Shown piece by piece: positions 1 to 8,286 of a stretch of DNA of 13,103 nt. The stretch is from positions 1-13,103 of the forward strand of contig JAHBMJ010002936.1 of the NCBI GenBank assembly GCA_018398765.1, read 5' to 3'. Below the pieces are notes generated by a model. The model worked only from the letters and a program-made list of their open reading frames with translations. It was not told the origin of the DNA and did no database searches. Position numbers and translations under genes: made by a program. The stretch is from Chromera velia (Eukaryota > Sar > Chromeraceae). Each line of letters opens with the position of its first letter. Position 1 is the first letter of the stretch.

Positions 1-2
1 GA

Positions 3-48
<46 letters not shown>

Positions 49-103
49 GACAGAGAGAGACACAGACAGAGAGAGACAGAGACAGAGACAGACAGAGAGC
101 GAC

Positions 104-142
<39 letters not shown>

Positions 143-197
143 GACAGAGAGAGACACAGACAGAGAGAGACAGAGACAGAGACAGACAGAGAGCGAC

Positions 198-236
<39 letters not shown>

Positions 237-291
237 GACAGAGAGAGACACAGACAGAGAGAGACAGAGACAGAGACAGACAGAGAGCGAC

Positions 292-336
<45 letters not shown>
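1..336. repeat. GA/CAGA satellite with 94-bp higher-order period
   Basis: The tract is built only of GA, CAGA and CACAGA steps on the plus strand. Within it a longer unit recurs: the rare GAGC interruption appears at 97, 191 and 285, exactly 94 bp apart, and the bases around each copy match. This is therefore a minisatellite of three units grown from a dinucleotide repeat, not a simple GA run. It runs off the left edge of the window, so the full array length is unknown. No coding capacity is credible here. Confidence 0.93.
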
Positions 337-436
337 AAGCGAACGAACGAAAGGAAGGAAGGAAGAAAGAAAGAAAGAAAAGAAAGAAAGAAAGAAAGAC
401 AGAAAGAAAGAAAGAAAGAAAGAAAGAAGGAAAGGA

Positions 437-478
<42 letters not shown>

Positions 479-556
479 AGATGAACGAAGAAAGGAAGGA
501 AGGAACGAAGGAAGAAAGAACGACGGAAAGGAAAAAAAAAAAGATGAAGAAAAGAA

Positions 557-588
<32 letters not shown>

Positions 589-757
589 AACAAGGAAAGA
601 CGAACGAACGAAGGGAAGAAAGGAAGAAAGAAAGGCGAGCCAACGAACGATCGAACGAACGAGCGAACGAACGAACGAACGAAGGAAGGAAGGAAGGAAG
701 GAGTGAAAAAAAAAGAACGATGGAGGGAAGCACATGAAAACGAAAAACGCGAGAAAA
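337..757. repeat. Polypurine GAAA/GAAC/GAAG microsatellite block
   Basis: The block continues the purine strand with GAAA, GAAG and GAAC tetranucleotide steps and very few pyrimidines, apart from the C of GAAC. Its open frame (481-762) encodes only Lys, Glu, Arg, Asn and Thr in repeat order, which the tetranucleotide forces, so it is not treated as a gene. Read on the minus strand the block is a long polypyrimidine tract. It ends about 380 bp beyond the stop codon of the minus-strand RAB5 gene. Confidence 0.92.
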
Positions 758-1139
758 ACTAATGAAGTGGCTATTTTACAGACAAAAGATGGAGCATCGA
801 GAAACACTTTCTGCCTGATTCTGCAGAGGTTGTAAAGCACGCAGGAGCGCGGTTTCTGCCTCCTGTGCTGAATTCGTTTTGTTCGCCCTTCCTCGTCCTT
901 TCGGACTGGGGAGTTAACAGCAAGTGCGCTCCTCGTCCTTTGCAAAAACACTGGATGTCATACAACACAAGATTGCTAGCGCTCTCGGCATGACTCAGAG
1001 AACTCGAATGTCCCTCCTGTCCAGCAGACAGTGCCCGCGTCACTGTTCCTCTACGCAGGCACACACAAAACAAAACCGTCGAACAAGCTAAAGGAACCAT
1101 TCATGCATACATGCATGCTTAAATTATCAATTGACGCAG
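758..1139. other. Unique sequence, 3' flank of RAB5
   Basis: This stretch separates the satellite from the end of the RAB5 coding region. It is ordinary mixed-composition DNA and probably holds the RAB5 3' untranslated region and polyadenylation site. I cannot point to a convincing signal. A 109-codon minus-strand frame (771-1100) has no recognisable domain and is probably chance. A short ATGCATACATGCATGC palindromic run lies at about 1103-1118. Confidence 0.5.
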
Positions 1140-1748
1140 TCATGGCGCACAGCACCATTGACTGCCTTCCAACGGTTTGTCCCCCACTTGGAAGGAGGAC
1201 TCCCCCTGTCCGGACTTCCCGTTCTTCTTTGGCAGTCTCCGTGCGATCTCCACAAAAAGTTCCTTCACGTTGTTCCCCGTCTTTGCCGACGTTTCGAGAA
1301 ACAAAACCCCACTTTCCTGCGCATATGCTTCTGCAGTCTCCCTCTCCACCATTCTTTGGCCATCCAAGTCCTCCTTGTTCCCTGCCAAGGCTATGACCAC
1401 ATCTGATGGGTGGAGCGACTGCAACTCCGACACCCATGACTTTGCACCCTCAAAAGATTCCTTGTTCGTGATATCGTAAACAACAACTGCAGCAGACGCT
1501 CCACGGTAGTACATGGGAGCCAGACTTCTGTATCGTTCTTGTCCGGCAGTATCCCAGATCTCAAACTTTGTTATGCAGTCTCCCAGGTTGACTGACTGGG
1601 TCATGAAGGCTGCACCGATCGTCGGTTCTTGAAACTCATAAAACTCCTCCTTTGCAAAACGACAGACCAGACAGGATTTGCCAACAGAGGCATCTCCCAA
1701 AAGGACTAGCTTGAAGTGGAAGGTGCGGGCAACCGAGCTGTCTGACAT
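1140..1748 (-). CDS. RAB5: Rab5-family small GTPase
   Basis: A complete, intronless 202-residue Rab GTPase of the Rab5 type, which switches between GDP and GTP forms on early endosomes and controls endocytic fusion. The P-loop GDASVGKS is at residues 18-25. Switch [12 protein letters not shown] (38-48) is the Rab5 signature region. WDTAGQERY is at 65-73 with catalytic Gln70, followed by [15 protein letters not shown] (124-127) and ETSAK (152-156) contact guanine. The protein ends in CCAP, a CCXX double-cysteine tail suited to geranylgeranylation by Rab geranylgeranyl transferase. There is no N-terminal Gly for myristoylation, so it resembles conventional Rab5 rather than the myristoylated Rab5B type of apicomplexans. 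I chose the ATG at 1748 because the GTPase fold begins about ten residues later. The frame stays open to 1898, but that 50-residue extension matches nothing in the family. The stop is TGA. Family assignment is very secure. Confidence 0.97.
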   Translation of the reverse strand: MSDSSVARTFHFKLVLLGDASVGKSCLVCRFAKEEFYEFQEPTIGAAFMTQSVNLGDCITKFEIWDTAGQERYRSLAPMYYRGASAAVVVYDITNKESFEGAKSWVSELQSLHPSDVVIALAGNKEDLDGQRMVERETAEAYAQESGVLFLETSAKTGNNVKELFVEIARRLPKKNGKSGQGESSFQVGDKPLEGSQWCCAP

Positions 1749-2010
1749 GGTGCACCGGTACCTCACCCCCCTGGATCCAGGAAAGGAAGAATCAGTCAGT
1801 CGTCTGTTGTTCTTGTAGAGACAGGTCAATCTTTCACCGGCAAAGACACGCTCTTTCTCATGCGATGCGCTGAGGGTAAGATGCAGTTGAAGATACACCT
1901 CCAGTCTAGCTTGTGCTGCTCCTCACTACAGGAATGAACGGCCTACAAAGCCCGTTTTCGGATTTCGCGAGCGCTCAGTACGTTACGGTACCGATATGTG
2001 CGCTAATTGT
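1749..2010. other. 5' flank of RAB5
   Basis: This is upstream sequence of the minus-strand RAB5 gene, presumably its 5' untranslated region and promoter. The RAB5 frame remains open as far as 1898, so a longer N-terminus or an alternative upstream start is formally possible. I see no TATA-like or other recognisable promoter element. Confidence 0.4.
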
Positions 2011-2150
2011 GCGCTAGCATATGTCATGCGGCAACATGCGGCGCCGCACAGCAAGTGCATGGCGCGCCGCCATATGCATCTTTCACCCGGCGCCGGCCGG
2101 GGGCCCGGGGCGCCCTCAGTGCGCGCGCGGCGGCGGGGCCGGCCGCCACC
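2011..2150. other. Extremely GC-rich, palindrome-rich block
   Basis: The block is dense in CpG and short GC palindromes (GGCGCGCC, GGGCCCGGGGCGCC, GGCCGGCC and others) and differs sharply from its neighbours. It directly precedes the dispersed repeat at 2151 and may be part of the same element. It lies about 260 bp upstream of the RAB5 start codon, so a CpG-rich regulatory region is an alternative. No coding frame stands out, although several frames are open because stop codons are rare in such DNA. Confidence 0.55.
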
Positions 2151-2300
2151 TGGGGCATAAGCCGGGATTTTATGGCCAGCTGTAGGGACCGACCAAAATG
2201 GATGCCCCAAAAGGCCGTTATGCCCCACCTAGCTGGGGCATAAGCCATGCAGGATTGGCCAGCTTTGGGGACTGACTATTAACCAACCAAAATGGACGCC
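2151..2300. repeat. Dispersed repeat, two diverged tandem units with 10-bp palindrome
   Basis: Two related units start 83 bp apart, at 2151 and 2234, each opening TGGGGCATAAGCC. Each then carries GGCCAGC followed by a version of GGGGACCGACCAAAATGG (2184-2202; a version at 2265-2294 with an insertion). Between them lies the inverted pair TTATGCCCCA (2218-2227) and TGGGGCATAA (2234-2243) with a six-base loop. The same building blocks recur in the same orientation at 9791-9882, so this is an interspersed family. It has no coding capacity and its class is unknown. Confidence 0.8.
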
Positions 2301-2831
2301 TCGCAGTGTTTCTAGAGCAGCCTTGGTGGTAGAAGCGAAGGATAGGTACTCCAGGCACAAAATGTCTTGCAAAAACTCGTGCAGTCTGTGTATCTGCGCA
2401 CGTATCGAGCGGAAAAAATCGTGTGACGATTTTATTTTTCGACAATCTGAACAATTAATCCGATGCATGCATGCTTATAATTCGTCCGGAGTGAATTTAC
2501 TTTTTGACAGAGTCGATCGCAAGTCTCTCAGTTTTCAAAAAATCGAGACTTCGGGTGATCGACAGTGTAGATGTCACAGCTGTTACTCACGGAATCTACT
2601 CTGACGGTCTAGAGCTGCTCGTCTTGTGTTCAGACTGTCATCAATTGAACTTCAGTGTTCTGTTTGTCTACCCGGTGTCTGGCGGTGGCCTCTCAATCAA
2701 TCAATTTATCATTCAGTCGTTTAATCAATCCAACAGTCATCTGGCAATCCATCAACCAATCCAGTAACGGGCCTCGGAAATGAGGGTGCCCCTCCTTCTC
2801 TGTGTTCTCCTCTTTCTCTTGCTTCTCGGAG
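2301..2831. other. Non-coding stretch upstream of the unrecognised gene
   Basis: No recognisable gene is present. Frames of 80-90 codons exist on the plus strand (2323-2604, 2504-2767) but overlap one another and look random. A CAAT-rich run lies at about 2694-2762. A pyrimidine-rich run at 2788-2830 ends in AG. It can be read as the 3' splice site of an intron or as the hydrophobic start of an ORF beginning at ATG 2780. I prefer the splice reading (see the next gene). Confidence 0.45.
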
Positions 2832-3496
2832 AGACCTCTGCGGGTCGAAAGCGGAAGGGAGAGAAAGACGGCGGGAAGAAACGGGATGGTAATAAGCTCT
2901 CAAAGAAGCGGGAGAGACGTGAGGAGGAAGAGACTCGTCGAGACCAAACTCCAGCCATTCCGAGGTAGGCTGATTCGCCAGAGCGCCTCAATCTCTACCG
3001 CCTTACTGAAGCATCTGGTGCGTCTTCCACCATTCTGGTCTCTGAGGGCTCGACAAAAGCGCATCTAGAAAGACTCCGTGAGCAGATGAAGAAGCTAGAC
3101 AACCTGGTGGTGCTTAGCCTCTCTGCCTCTGCTCGTCAGAAAGACAGGAAAAGCCTCACGAAGAAATACCTCGATTTAGAGGCAAAGGAAGCTGGGAAGG
3201 GAGAGGAGTCAGAAGATGAAGAGAGTGATGACTCCATGAAGTCATTTATCGTTGAAGATGAAGGAATGGCGGAGGAAGAGCAGAGCGACGACAAAGAAAA
3301 TTCCGACACCGAGGCATTTACAGAGAGGCTGTCGGATACAGGCAAAGAAACAGACGAATTCGAGTAAAAAAGAGACCAGGCCATTAGAGAGCTGGAGCGT
3401 GCCATGCGCAAGAAGGACAAAAGACCGTCTAGGCATGAACCAAAGACGAAGAAGGACACTTCAACCGGTCAGTGGTTTCAATGACAACTTTCTCTC

Positions 3497-3567
3497 TGAG
3501 TGTTCTTTTTCTCTTTTTCTCTCTTTGTCGTTGTTTCTGTCTCTTTCTCTTTCTCTTTCTCTCCCAC

Positions 3568-3612
<45 letters not shown>
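3497..3612 (+). repeat. Pyrimidine tract with (CT)20 inside an intron
   Basis: This CT-rich run contains a perfect CT repeat at 3571-3610. It lies inside the predicted intron 3468-3705 of the unrecognised plus-strand gene, roughly 95-210 bp before the AG. It is the largest component of that intron. It may have grown from a normal polypyrimidine tract. Confidence 0.85.
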
Positions 3613-3613
<1 letters not shown>

Positions 3614-3965
3614 CATATTTTGTCTCTTTTTAACTTTTTCGCTATGTCTCATAGACGTTTTCTCAATCTGTGTGTTTCTTTTCTTTGTTCCTCGTACGTC
3701 TGCAGAATTACAAACTCGTAGTGGGCGCCTGAAGAAACCAGTATCATCTTCCTCCTCATCGATATCGTCTCTGTGGGAGCTGAAAGAGGACGACCCGATG
3801 GAAGAAGCCCACTGTGAGGATGTTGCGGAGGCTCTCCGTAGATCGCGGAAGTCTCTCATGGAAGATTGTGAGAGAGCGACGAGACAGGATTATCCCTCCA
3901 CCCCAGGTGTATGTAGCAGTCGGGATTGCCCCCCAGACCCAGGTGCTACGTCTTCATTGTCTAGT

Positions 3966-4110
3966 TCTTCCCTCCAAGCAGAGCCCCACCCTTCGAAAAC
4001 TGATGAAGCACAGAAAAAAATCCCACAGGGCACCAATTTGTCTGATTCTTCACTCCAAGGAGAGTGCCTCCCTTCAAAGACTTCCGAGGCGTGGAAGAAA
4101 CTTCCAGAAG
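3966..4110 (+). repeat. 27-codon tandem repeat in exon 2 of the unrecognised gene
   Basis: Two units start at 3966 and 4047, 81 bp apart, so the duplication keeps the frame. Both read SSLQ-x-E-x-x-PSKT-x-EA-x-KK-x-P-x-G, with differences at the x positions. The second copy runs into the exon's 3' end. Retention of frame and of the PSKT/EA/KK pattern after divergence suggests the sequence was under coding constraint for some time. Confidence 0.75.
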
Positions 4111-4478
4111 GCAAGTAGGGAGAAGATTTTCTTTTTTTCGTCTTCTTGGTTTATCTTTGTTCTCTCGTATCTGTTCCTTTGTTCTCTTGCATCTGTTTCG
4201 ACAGTAGACAAAGATATCTGATAAAAAACATTACTTGGTGGTCTCAGTGTATTCTAGGAGCAGGAGAAAGTTGTTTTTCTCTTATTTTCTATTCTCTGAT
4301 GTACATTTTTTCAGGTAACAATCACCCTTCGAGTCCCACTTCAAAGATAACCTTGCCTCCTCCTGGTCTGGACGTGATAGACATCGTGAGAGACACCATT
4401 CGCGAGACTGTCAGCCAGGCAACGGCTTCGTCCATTCGGGATTACATGGCGTCGTCGACCATGAGTCAGTGTGTTTCT

Positions 4479-4562
4479 CTGCTTCCCCAAAATGCCTTAA
4501 AATCACTGTCACCAATCCACCATACATCCATCCTTCCATAAGCACCCCCCCCTATTTCTAAA
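4479..4562 (+). repeat. 84-bp repeat, copy A (direct), inside an intron
   Basis: This copy begins CTGCTTCCCCAAAATGCC and ends CCCTATTTCTAAA. It is identical, apart from one substitution, to the inverted copy at 9584-9667, including the outer four bases CTGC that other copies lack. It sits 14 bp after the donor of intron 4465-4630 in the unrecognised plus-strand gene. I see no exact target-site duplication around it. It is either the left terminal inverted repeat of the Merlin-like element or a solitary copy of the same repeat. Confidence 0.85.
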
Positions 4563-4912
4563 TGTTCTTTGAATAATTTCATAGATTAAAAATAACACAA
4601 TATATATCGATTACGTGTTGTGTTTGTCAGGAGAGATGCTCCGAAATGCTTTGGCAGAAGAAGCTGAGAAGGCCTCACGAGTTGATAATGGTTCTAGAGG
4701 TTCTCCCACTGGGGCGACATCGGGGAGAATCGCGTCGTCTAGACTTCCTCCAACAACTACTCAGCGTTCGGCAGCTGGCTCCCCCCCCCCTCCTACTCCA
4801 TCCACTCCTGCTTCCTCGCATCCAACGGATGCTTCCCCGGTGTCACCTGGTCAGTCTACTTAGTTCCCCTTCAGTTTCTTTAGTAGTAGTGCCGGTAGCT
4901 GTGATTTTGTGT

Positions 4913-4934
4913 CTTCTCTCTTTCTTTCTTTCTC

Positions 4935-4986
<52 letters not shown>

Positions 4987-5010
4987 TTTTTCTTTCTTTC
5001 TTTCTCTTCC
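4913..5010 (+). repeat. (CTTT)n microsatellite abutting a 3' splice site
   Basis: A CTTT repeat of about 90 bp fills most of intron 4850-5019 and ends only about ten bases before its AG. In sense orientation it serves as the polypyrimidine tract. It has the same composition as the purine block at 337-757 read on the opposite strand. Confidence 0.88.
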
Positions 5011-5412
5011 TGTTGGTAGAAGGCGTCGGAGATGGACATGTAGCCATATACGGCGCATCATGGCGTATCTCAGAGTTCATCCGATCAACAATTGGTGGAA
5101 TCTTTTCTGATTCCTCGTCCTCCTGTTCTTGTCCCAGAGCTTCGGACGAGCTCAGAGCGAAGAAACATTGGTGCTGTGATGAACAAGCGTGGACCAATTT
5201 CCGCTCTCTAGATGGCCTCGAACGCGGTCCCGGGAGATCTCGTCCGGCCGAGGATTTGCCTAATATTATTTGGGTAACAGTCGAAGTAGACCTCGAGCGC
5301 AACCCCGATGAAGAGATTCTTTTTAAGGGGTGGAGCAACAAACGCGACAGACGATGAGTCTGTGGAGGGATGCATTCCTTTCTCGATTGAAAGTGTGTCC
5401 ATTCGTCTTCGG

Positions 5413-5746
5413 TCTCTCTTTTGCACTCTAGGGGTCCGTATCGATGGGAGCTGATTTTTCCCCTTTCTTTGGGTCTTTTCCGTGTCACGCTCGTCCTCCT
5501 CTCCATATCTTACTGCATCCTCCTGTCGTTCCATCCCTCCCAACTCTTTTCAATGCCTGTGTGGCTTCAGTCAAGAAAATCTCTCTTTTGCAATTCAGGG
5601 GTCCGTATCGATGGGAGTTCATTTGTCCCCTTTCTCTGGTTCTTTTCCGTGTCACACTCGTCTTTCTCTCCGTATCCTATAGAATCCTCCTGTCGTACCA
5701 TCCCTCCCCTCTCTTCTCCATCCGGTGTGACTTCAGTCAAGAGAAT
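5413..5746. repeat. 167-bp tandem duplication
   Basis: Two units (5413-5579 and 5580-5746) both open TCTCTCTTTTGCA, continue through GGGGTCCGTATCGATGGGAG and TTTTCCGTGTCAC, and end near CTTCAGTCAAGA-AATCTCT. The period is not a multiple of three, so the open frames crossing them change reading between units, which argues against a repeat protein. The pyrimidine-rich run ending in TAG or CAG just before GGGTCCGT looks like a 3' splice site. The block therefore might be duplicated intron/exon material or a 3' untranslated region of the plus-strand gene ending at 5357. Confidence 0.8.
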
Positions 5747-5789
5747 CTCTCATGTTTTCTTGGTAGCTCCTGTCTGTGGAGACCATAAT

Positions 5790-6450
5790 CAGAGAGAAGA
5801 AATGGAAGGACAGAAATCGAAGCGTAAAATCGCTTTAGATTCTTTTCAAGTTAAATTCTAAACTAAAACGATATCGACGGACTCTAGTTATAAAATGTTA
5901 CTAGGGTTTTCTAGTATTTTAAAGTGGAGAGAAGTTAAAAAGCGATTTAAGAATTGACTATTCATATTTCATCTACTTTTTAGTAAATTTATCGACATCT
6001 AATTAAGCGATTTCAAAGGTTCTTACTTCTTTTAACATAAAATTATTGAAGTTGGGATTATAAGTCAATATAGGCTTTTCTTCTAAACGTTTCCAGTATA
6101 CGTCTTAAAGATGCTATTATAATGTATCTTTAGTTTAATTAGGATATCAGGTTACAAGGTTGACTAAGAATCTCGAGAATTAGAACTTAATAAAATATAA
6201 AGCCAAATTTTTAGATTTTCTTAAAGCCACCGTGACTTTAAGAATTAGTAATTAGAAATTTCTAGTAAAAGCAATAGAATACATCGTGATAGTATAGAGT
6301 TTGAATTACTAGATATTCTTAGGTGGTTTAGACCAACTGTTTTCTCTTTGAATGTTAGTATCGTAATTTTAATAACTAATATTATTCACTTTATAATATC
6401 ATCATAGATGTTCATTAATTAACTGATTACGAAATTTTGTAACTCTGTAG
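5790..6450. other. AT-rich stretch, no gene seen
   Basis: Base composition shifts abruptly to about two-thirds or more A+T by eye, against a mixed to GC-rich surrounding. Stop codons are frequent in all frames and no long ORF, tRNA-like fold or known motif is visible. It lies between the duplication at 5413-5746 and the minus-strand coiled-coil exon. It could be a large AT-rich intron or 3' region, the non-coding interior of a transposon, or an inserted organellar fragment. Nothing decides between these. Confidence 0.6.
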
Positions 6451-6507
6451 GGCTTTGAAGGAGGTGTCTACCTGAAAAGACAGAGAGATCATAGTGGACT
6501 AAAGAGT

Positions 6508-7108
6508 CTAGAGAACGACCTTTGACGGAGGTTCCTGCATGGGAGGTAAATGAGACCATGGAGTACTAAGAGTCGGTGGGGGTAGGGGACTCAGAATGGC
6601 GGGTGGCGGAGTCTGTAGGGTTGCCGGCGAGATCTTCGGCTGTTTTATGAGGTTCAGCAGTTGCTCGGGAACCTCCCAAATGACCTCTGCTCTAATATCT
6701 GCGAGTCTCATTTTCTCCCTCTCCCTGTATGTCTCTCGAAGTTGCTCGGGCACCTGTGTGATGGTGGTCATCGCCGACGACTCGATTGTTGACTTCACCT
6801 GCGGAGGAGGAGGTGGAGACAGTGGTGGCAGAGGAGCTGGTTCTGGAACCGTTCCACGAGAATACCTTCGGGCGTCGGAATGGAGGTCCTCTGCTCTCTT
6901 CCTTTTCTCGTCTCTCTCCTTCTCCAATTCCTCTTCCTCATTGACAACAAATTCAGCTGCAAACTTCCACTCGTTGAAGAGCTTAGCCTCTTCGGTTGCC
7001 TTTCGCTCCTGTTCTCTCAGCTGCTTCTTTTCTTCGGCAACAACTTCTCTTGCTGCTTCTTTCCACAGATTCTCCTCGTGGACAACAGCATCAACTTCCG
7101 GTGTCCTC
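6508..7108 (-). CDS. Coiled-coil/proline-rich exon, probable C-terminal extension of the Merlin transposase
   Basis: This exon of about 200 codons ends with TAG at 6508-6510. The first ~75 residues are strongly charged and helical (NLWKEAAREVVAEEKK onwards; Glu/Lys/Arg heptad-like), predicting a coiled coil. A Pro-rich linker follows (PEPAPLPPLSPPPPP), then a second helical part with two VPEQL segments, then a Pro-rich tail. The exon starts after a good acceptor (pyrimidine-rich run, then GATTACAG, AG at 7110-7109) in phase 2. The nearest upstream minus-strand donor is CAG|GTAGGT after 8478 at the end of the transposase exon, also phase 2, so the join would be in frame with a shared AGG codon. 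I infer that the two form one gene. It could instead belong to an unrelated gene whose other exons I cannot see. I do not recognise the domain. Confidence 0.5.
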
Positions 7109-7172
7109 CTGTAATCCACATCAGCAGAGAGCGAAAGAGTAAATGACAGATAAGGAGAAAGAGCGAGAGACA

Positions 7173-7238
7173 TTAAAATCACTGTCACCAATCCACCATA
7201 CATCCATCCTTCCATAAGCACCCCCCCCTATTTCTAAA
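7173..7238 (+). repeat. 84-bp repeat, copy B (5'-truncated)
   Basis: The copy starts at TTAAAATCACTG and lacks the first ~18 bases (the TTCCCCAAAATGCC end). The remainder matches copy A and it ends CTATTTCTAAA at 7238. It lies 64 bp upstream, in minus-strand terms, of the acceptor of the coiled-coil exon, and it begins the CAGACA array. Confidence 0.9.
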
Positions 7239-7309
7239 CTAAACAGACAGGCAGACGGACACGGACAGAGAGACAGACAGACAGACAGACGAATACGACA
7301 GAGAGACAC

Positions 7310-7351
<42 letters not shown>

Positions 7352-7474
7352 GGACACACAGACATATAGACAGGCAGACAGGCAGACAGACAGACAGACA
7401 GACAGAGGGAGAGTCAGACAGACAGATAGATGAACAGACAGATAGACGAACAGACAGACAGACGGACAGTAAGG

Positions 7475-7554
7475 TTCCCCAAAATGCCTTAAAATCACTG
7501 TCACCAATCCACCATACATCCATCCTTCCATAAGCACCCCCCCCTATTTCTAAA
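7475..7554 (+). repeat. 84-bp repeat, copy C
   Basis: This copy runs from TTCCCCAAAATGCC to CTATTTCTAAA and is identical to copy A over that span. The bases before it are AAGG rather than CTGC, as in copy D, which marks it as part of the tandem array unit. The next copy follows 340 bp later. Confidence 0.92.
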
Positions 7555-7582
7555 CCCAACAGACAGGCAGACGGACACGAAC

Positions 7583-7614
<32 letters not shown>

Positions 7615-7665
7615 GAACAGACAGACAGAGAGACAGAAAGAACAGAGAGACAGAAAGACAGAGAA

Positions 7666-7704
<39 letters not shown>

Positions 7705-7715
7705 TATAGACAGGC

Positions 7716-7746
<31 letters not shown>

Positions 7747-7814
7747 GGGAGAGTCAGACAGACAGACAGATGAACAGACAGATAGACGAACAGACAGACA
7801 GACGGACAGTAAGG

Positions 7815-7894
7815 TTCCCCAAAATGCCTTAAAATCACTGTCACTAATCCACCATATATCCATCCTTCCATAAGCACCCCCCCCTATTTCTAAA
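7815..7894 (+). repeat. 84-bp repeat, copy D
   Basis: Same as copy C, with two substitutions (TCACTAATCC, ATATATCC). It is the direct-orientation copy nearest to the transposase and is inverted relative to copy E at 9584-9667. D-E would define a compact 1.85-kb element containing only the transposase exon. Confidence 0.92.
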
Positions 7895-7926
7895 CCAAAC
7901 AGACAGGCAGACGGACACGGATAGAG

Positions 7927-7965
<39 letters not shown>

Positions 7966-8286
7966 GGGAAAGACAGACAGACAGATAGACAGACAGACAA
8001 ACGAACAGACAGACAGAAAGACAGACAGACGGACAGACAGACAGAGAGACGGACAGACAGCCAGCCAGACAGACAGGCAGACAGACAGAGAGAGAGACTG
8101 ACAGAGAGAGAGACAGACAGACACACAGACACACAGACAGGCAGACAGACAGACAGACAGACAGACAAACTGACAAACAGACAGACAGGTGGACAGACAG
8201 ACAGACAGACAGGTGCCGAGATAAATAAACACCCAATTGGACACAGAGGAAAAGAAACAGAATAAACGGACAGACTGACGTACAGA

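Larger units (their letters stand above)
2832..5357 (+). pseudogene. Unrecognised five-exon acidic, Ser/Lys-rich gene with two in-frame stops
   Basis: I do not recognise this gene. Exons read 2832-3467, 3706-4110, 4315-4464, 4631-4849 and 5020-5357 (TGA). The four introns start GTCAGT, GCAAGT, GTCAGT and GTCAGT, all end in AG, and all are phase 1, so the frame rejoins every time; this is the main evidence that the gene is real. Exon 1 is Lys/Arg-rich, then acidic (EESEDEESDDSMKSFIVEDE), but is broken by TAG at 2966 and TAA at 3365 with good coding sense on both sides. Exon 2 has TRSGRLKKPV, a motif style seen in chromatin and transposon proteins, a Ser run, and a 27-residue tandem repeat. Exons 3-4 hold helical segments (VIDIVRDTIRETVSQ; LRNALAEEAEKA) and a Pro/Ser/Thr linker. 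Exon 5 has no known motif. The 5' end is uncertain: either an upstream exon spliced at 2832, or ATG 2780, which would give a Leu-rich signal-like start. It could be a decayed gene, a transposon gene, or a readthrough gene. Confidence 0.5.

Noticed and set aside
481-762. Lys/Glu/Arg-rich frame of 93 codons
   Set aside because: It is the translation of a GAAA/GAAC microsatellite; residue order follows the DNA repeat.
2780-2968. Short ORF with a signal-peptide-like start (MRVPLLLCVLLFLLLLGETSA)
   Set aside because: Any pyrimidine tract encodes Leu/Phe/Ser/Pro. The tract ends in AG in phase 1, matching all other introns of this gene, and the following residues are Lys/Glu-rich, not secretory in style. 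Not excluded, but less likely than a splice site.
4880-5506. 208-codon minus-strand frame opposite exon 5 of the unrecognised gene
   Set aside because: It ends in a Lys/Glu run forced by the CTTT microsatellite. The plus strand has matching splice phases, so this is taken as an antisense shadow.
5421-5861. 146-codon plus-strand frame across the 167-bp duplication
   Set aside because: The two repeat units are read in different frames and overlapping frames are equally open. No conserved character.
7173-7894. Regularly spaced 84-bp repeats as a CRISPR-like array
   Set aside because: The spacers are microsatellite DNA sharing their ends, not unique sequences. The setting is eukaryotic and no cas genes are present.
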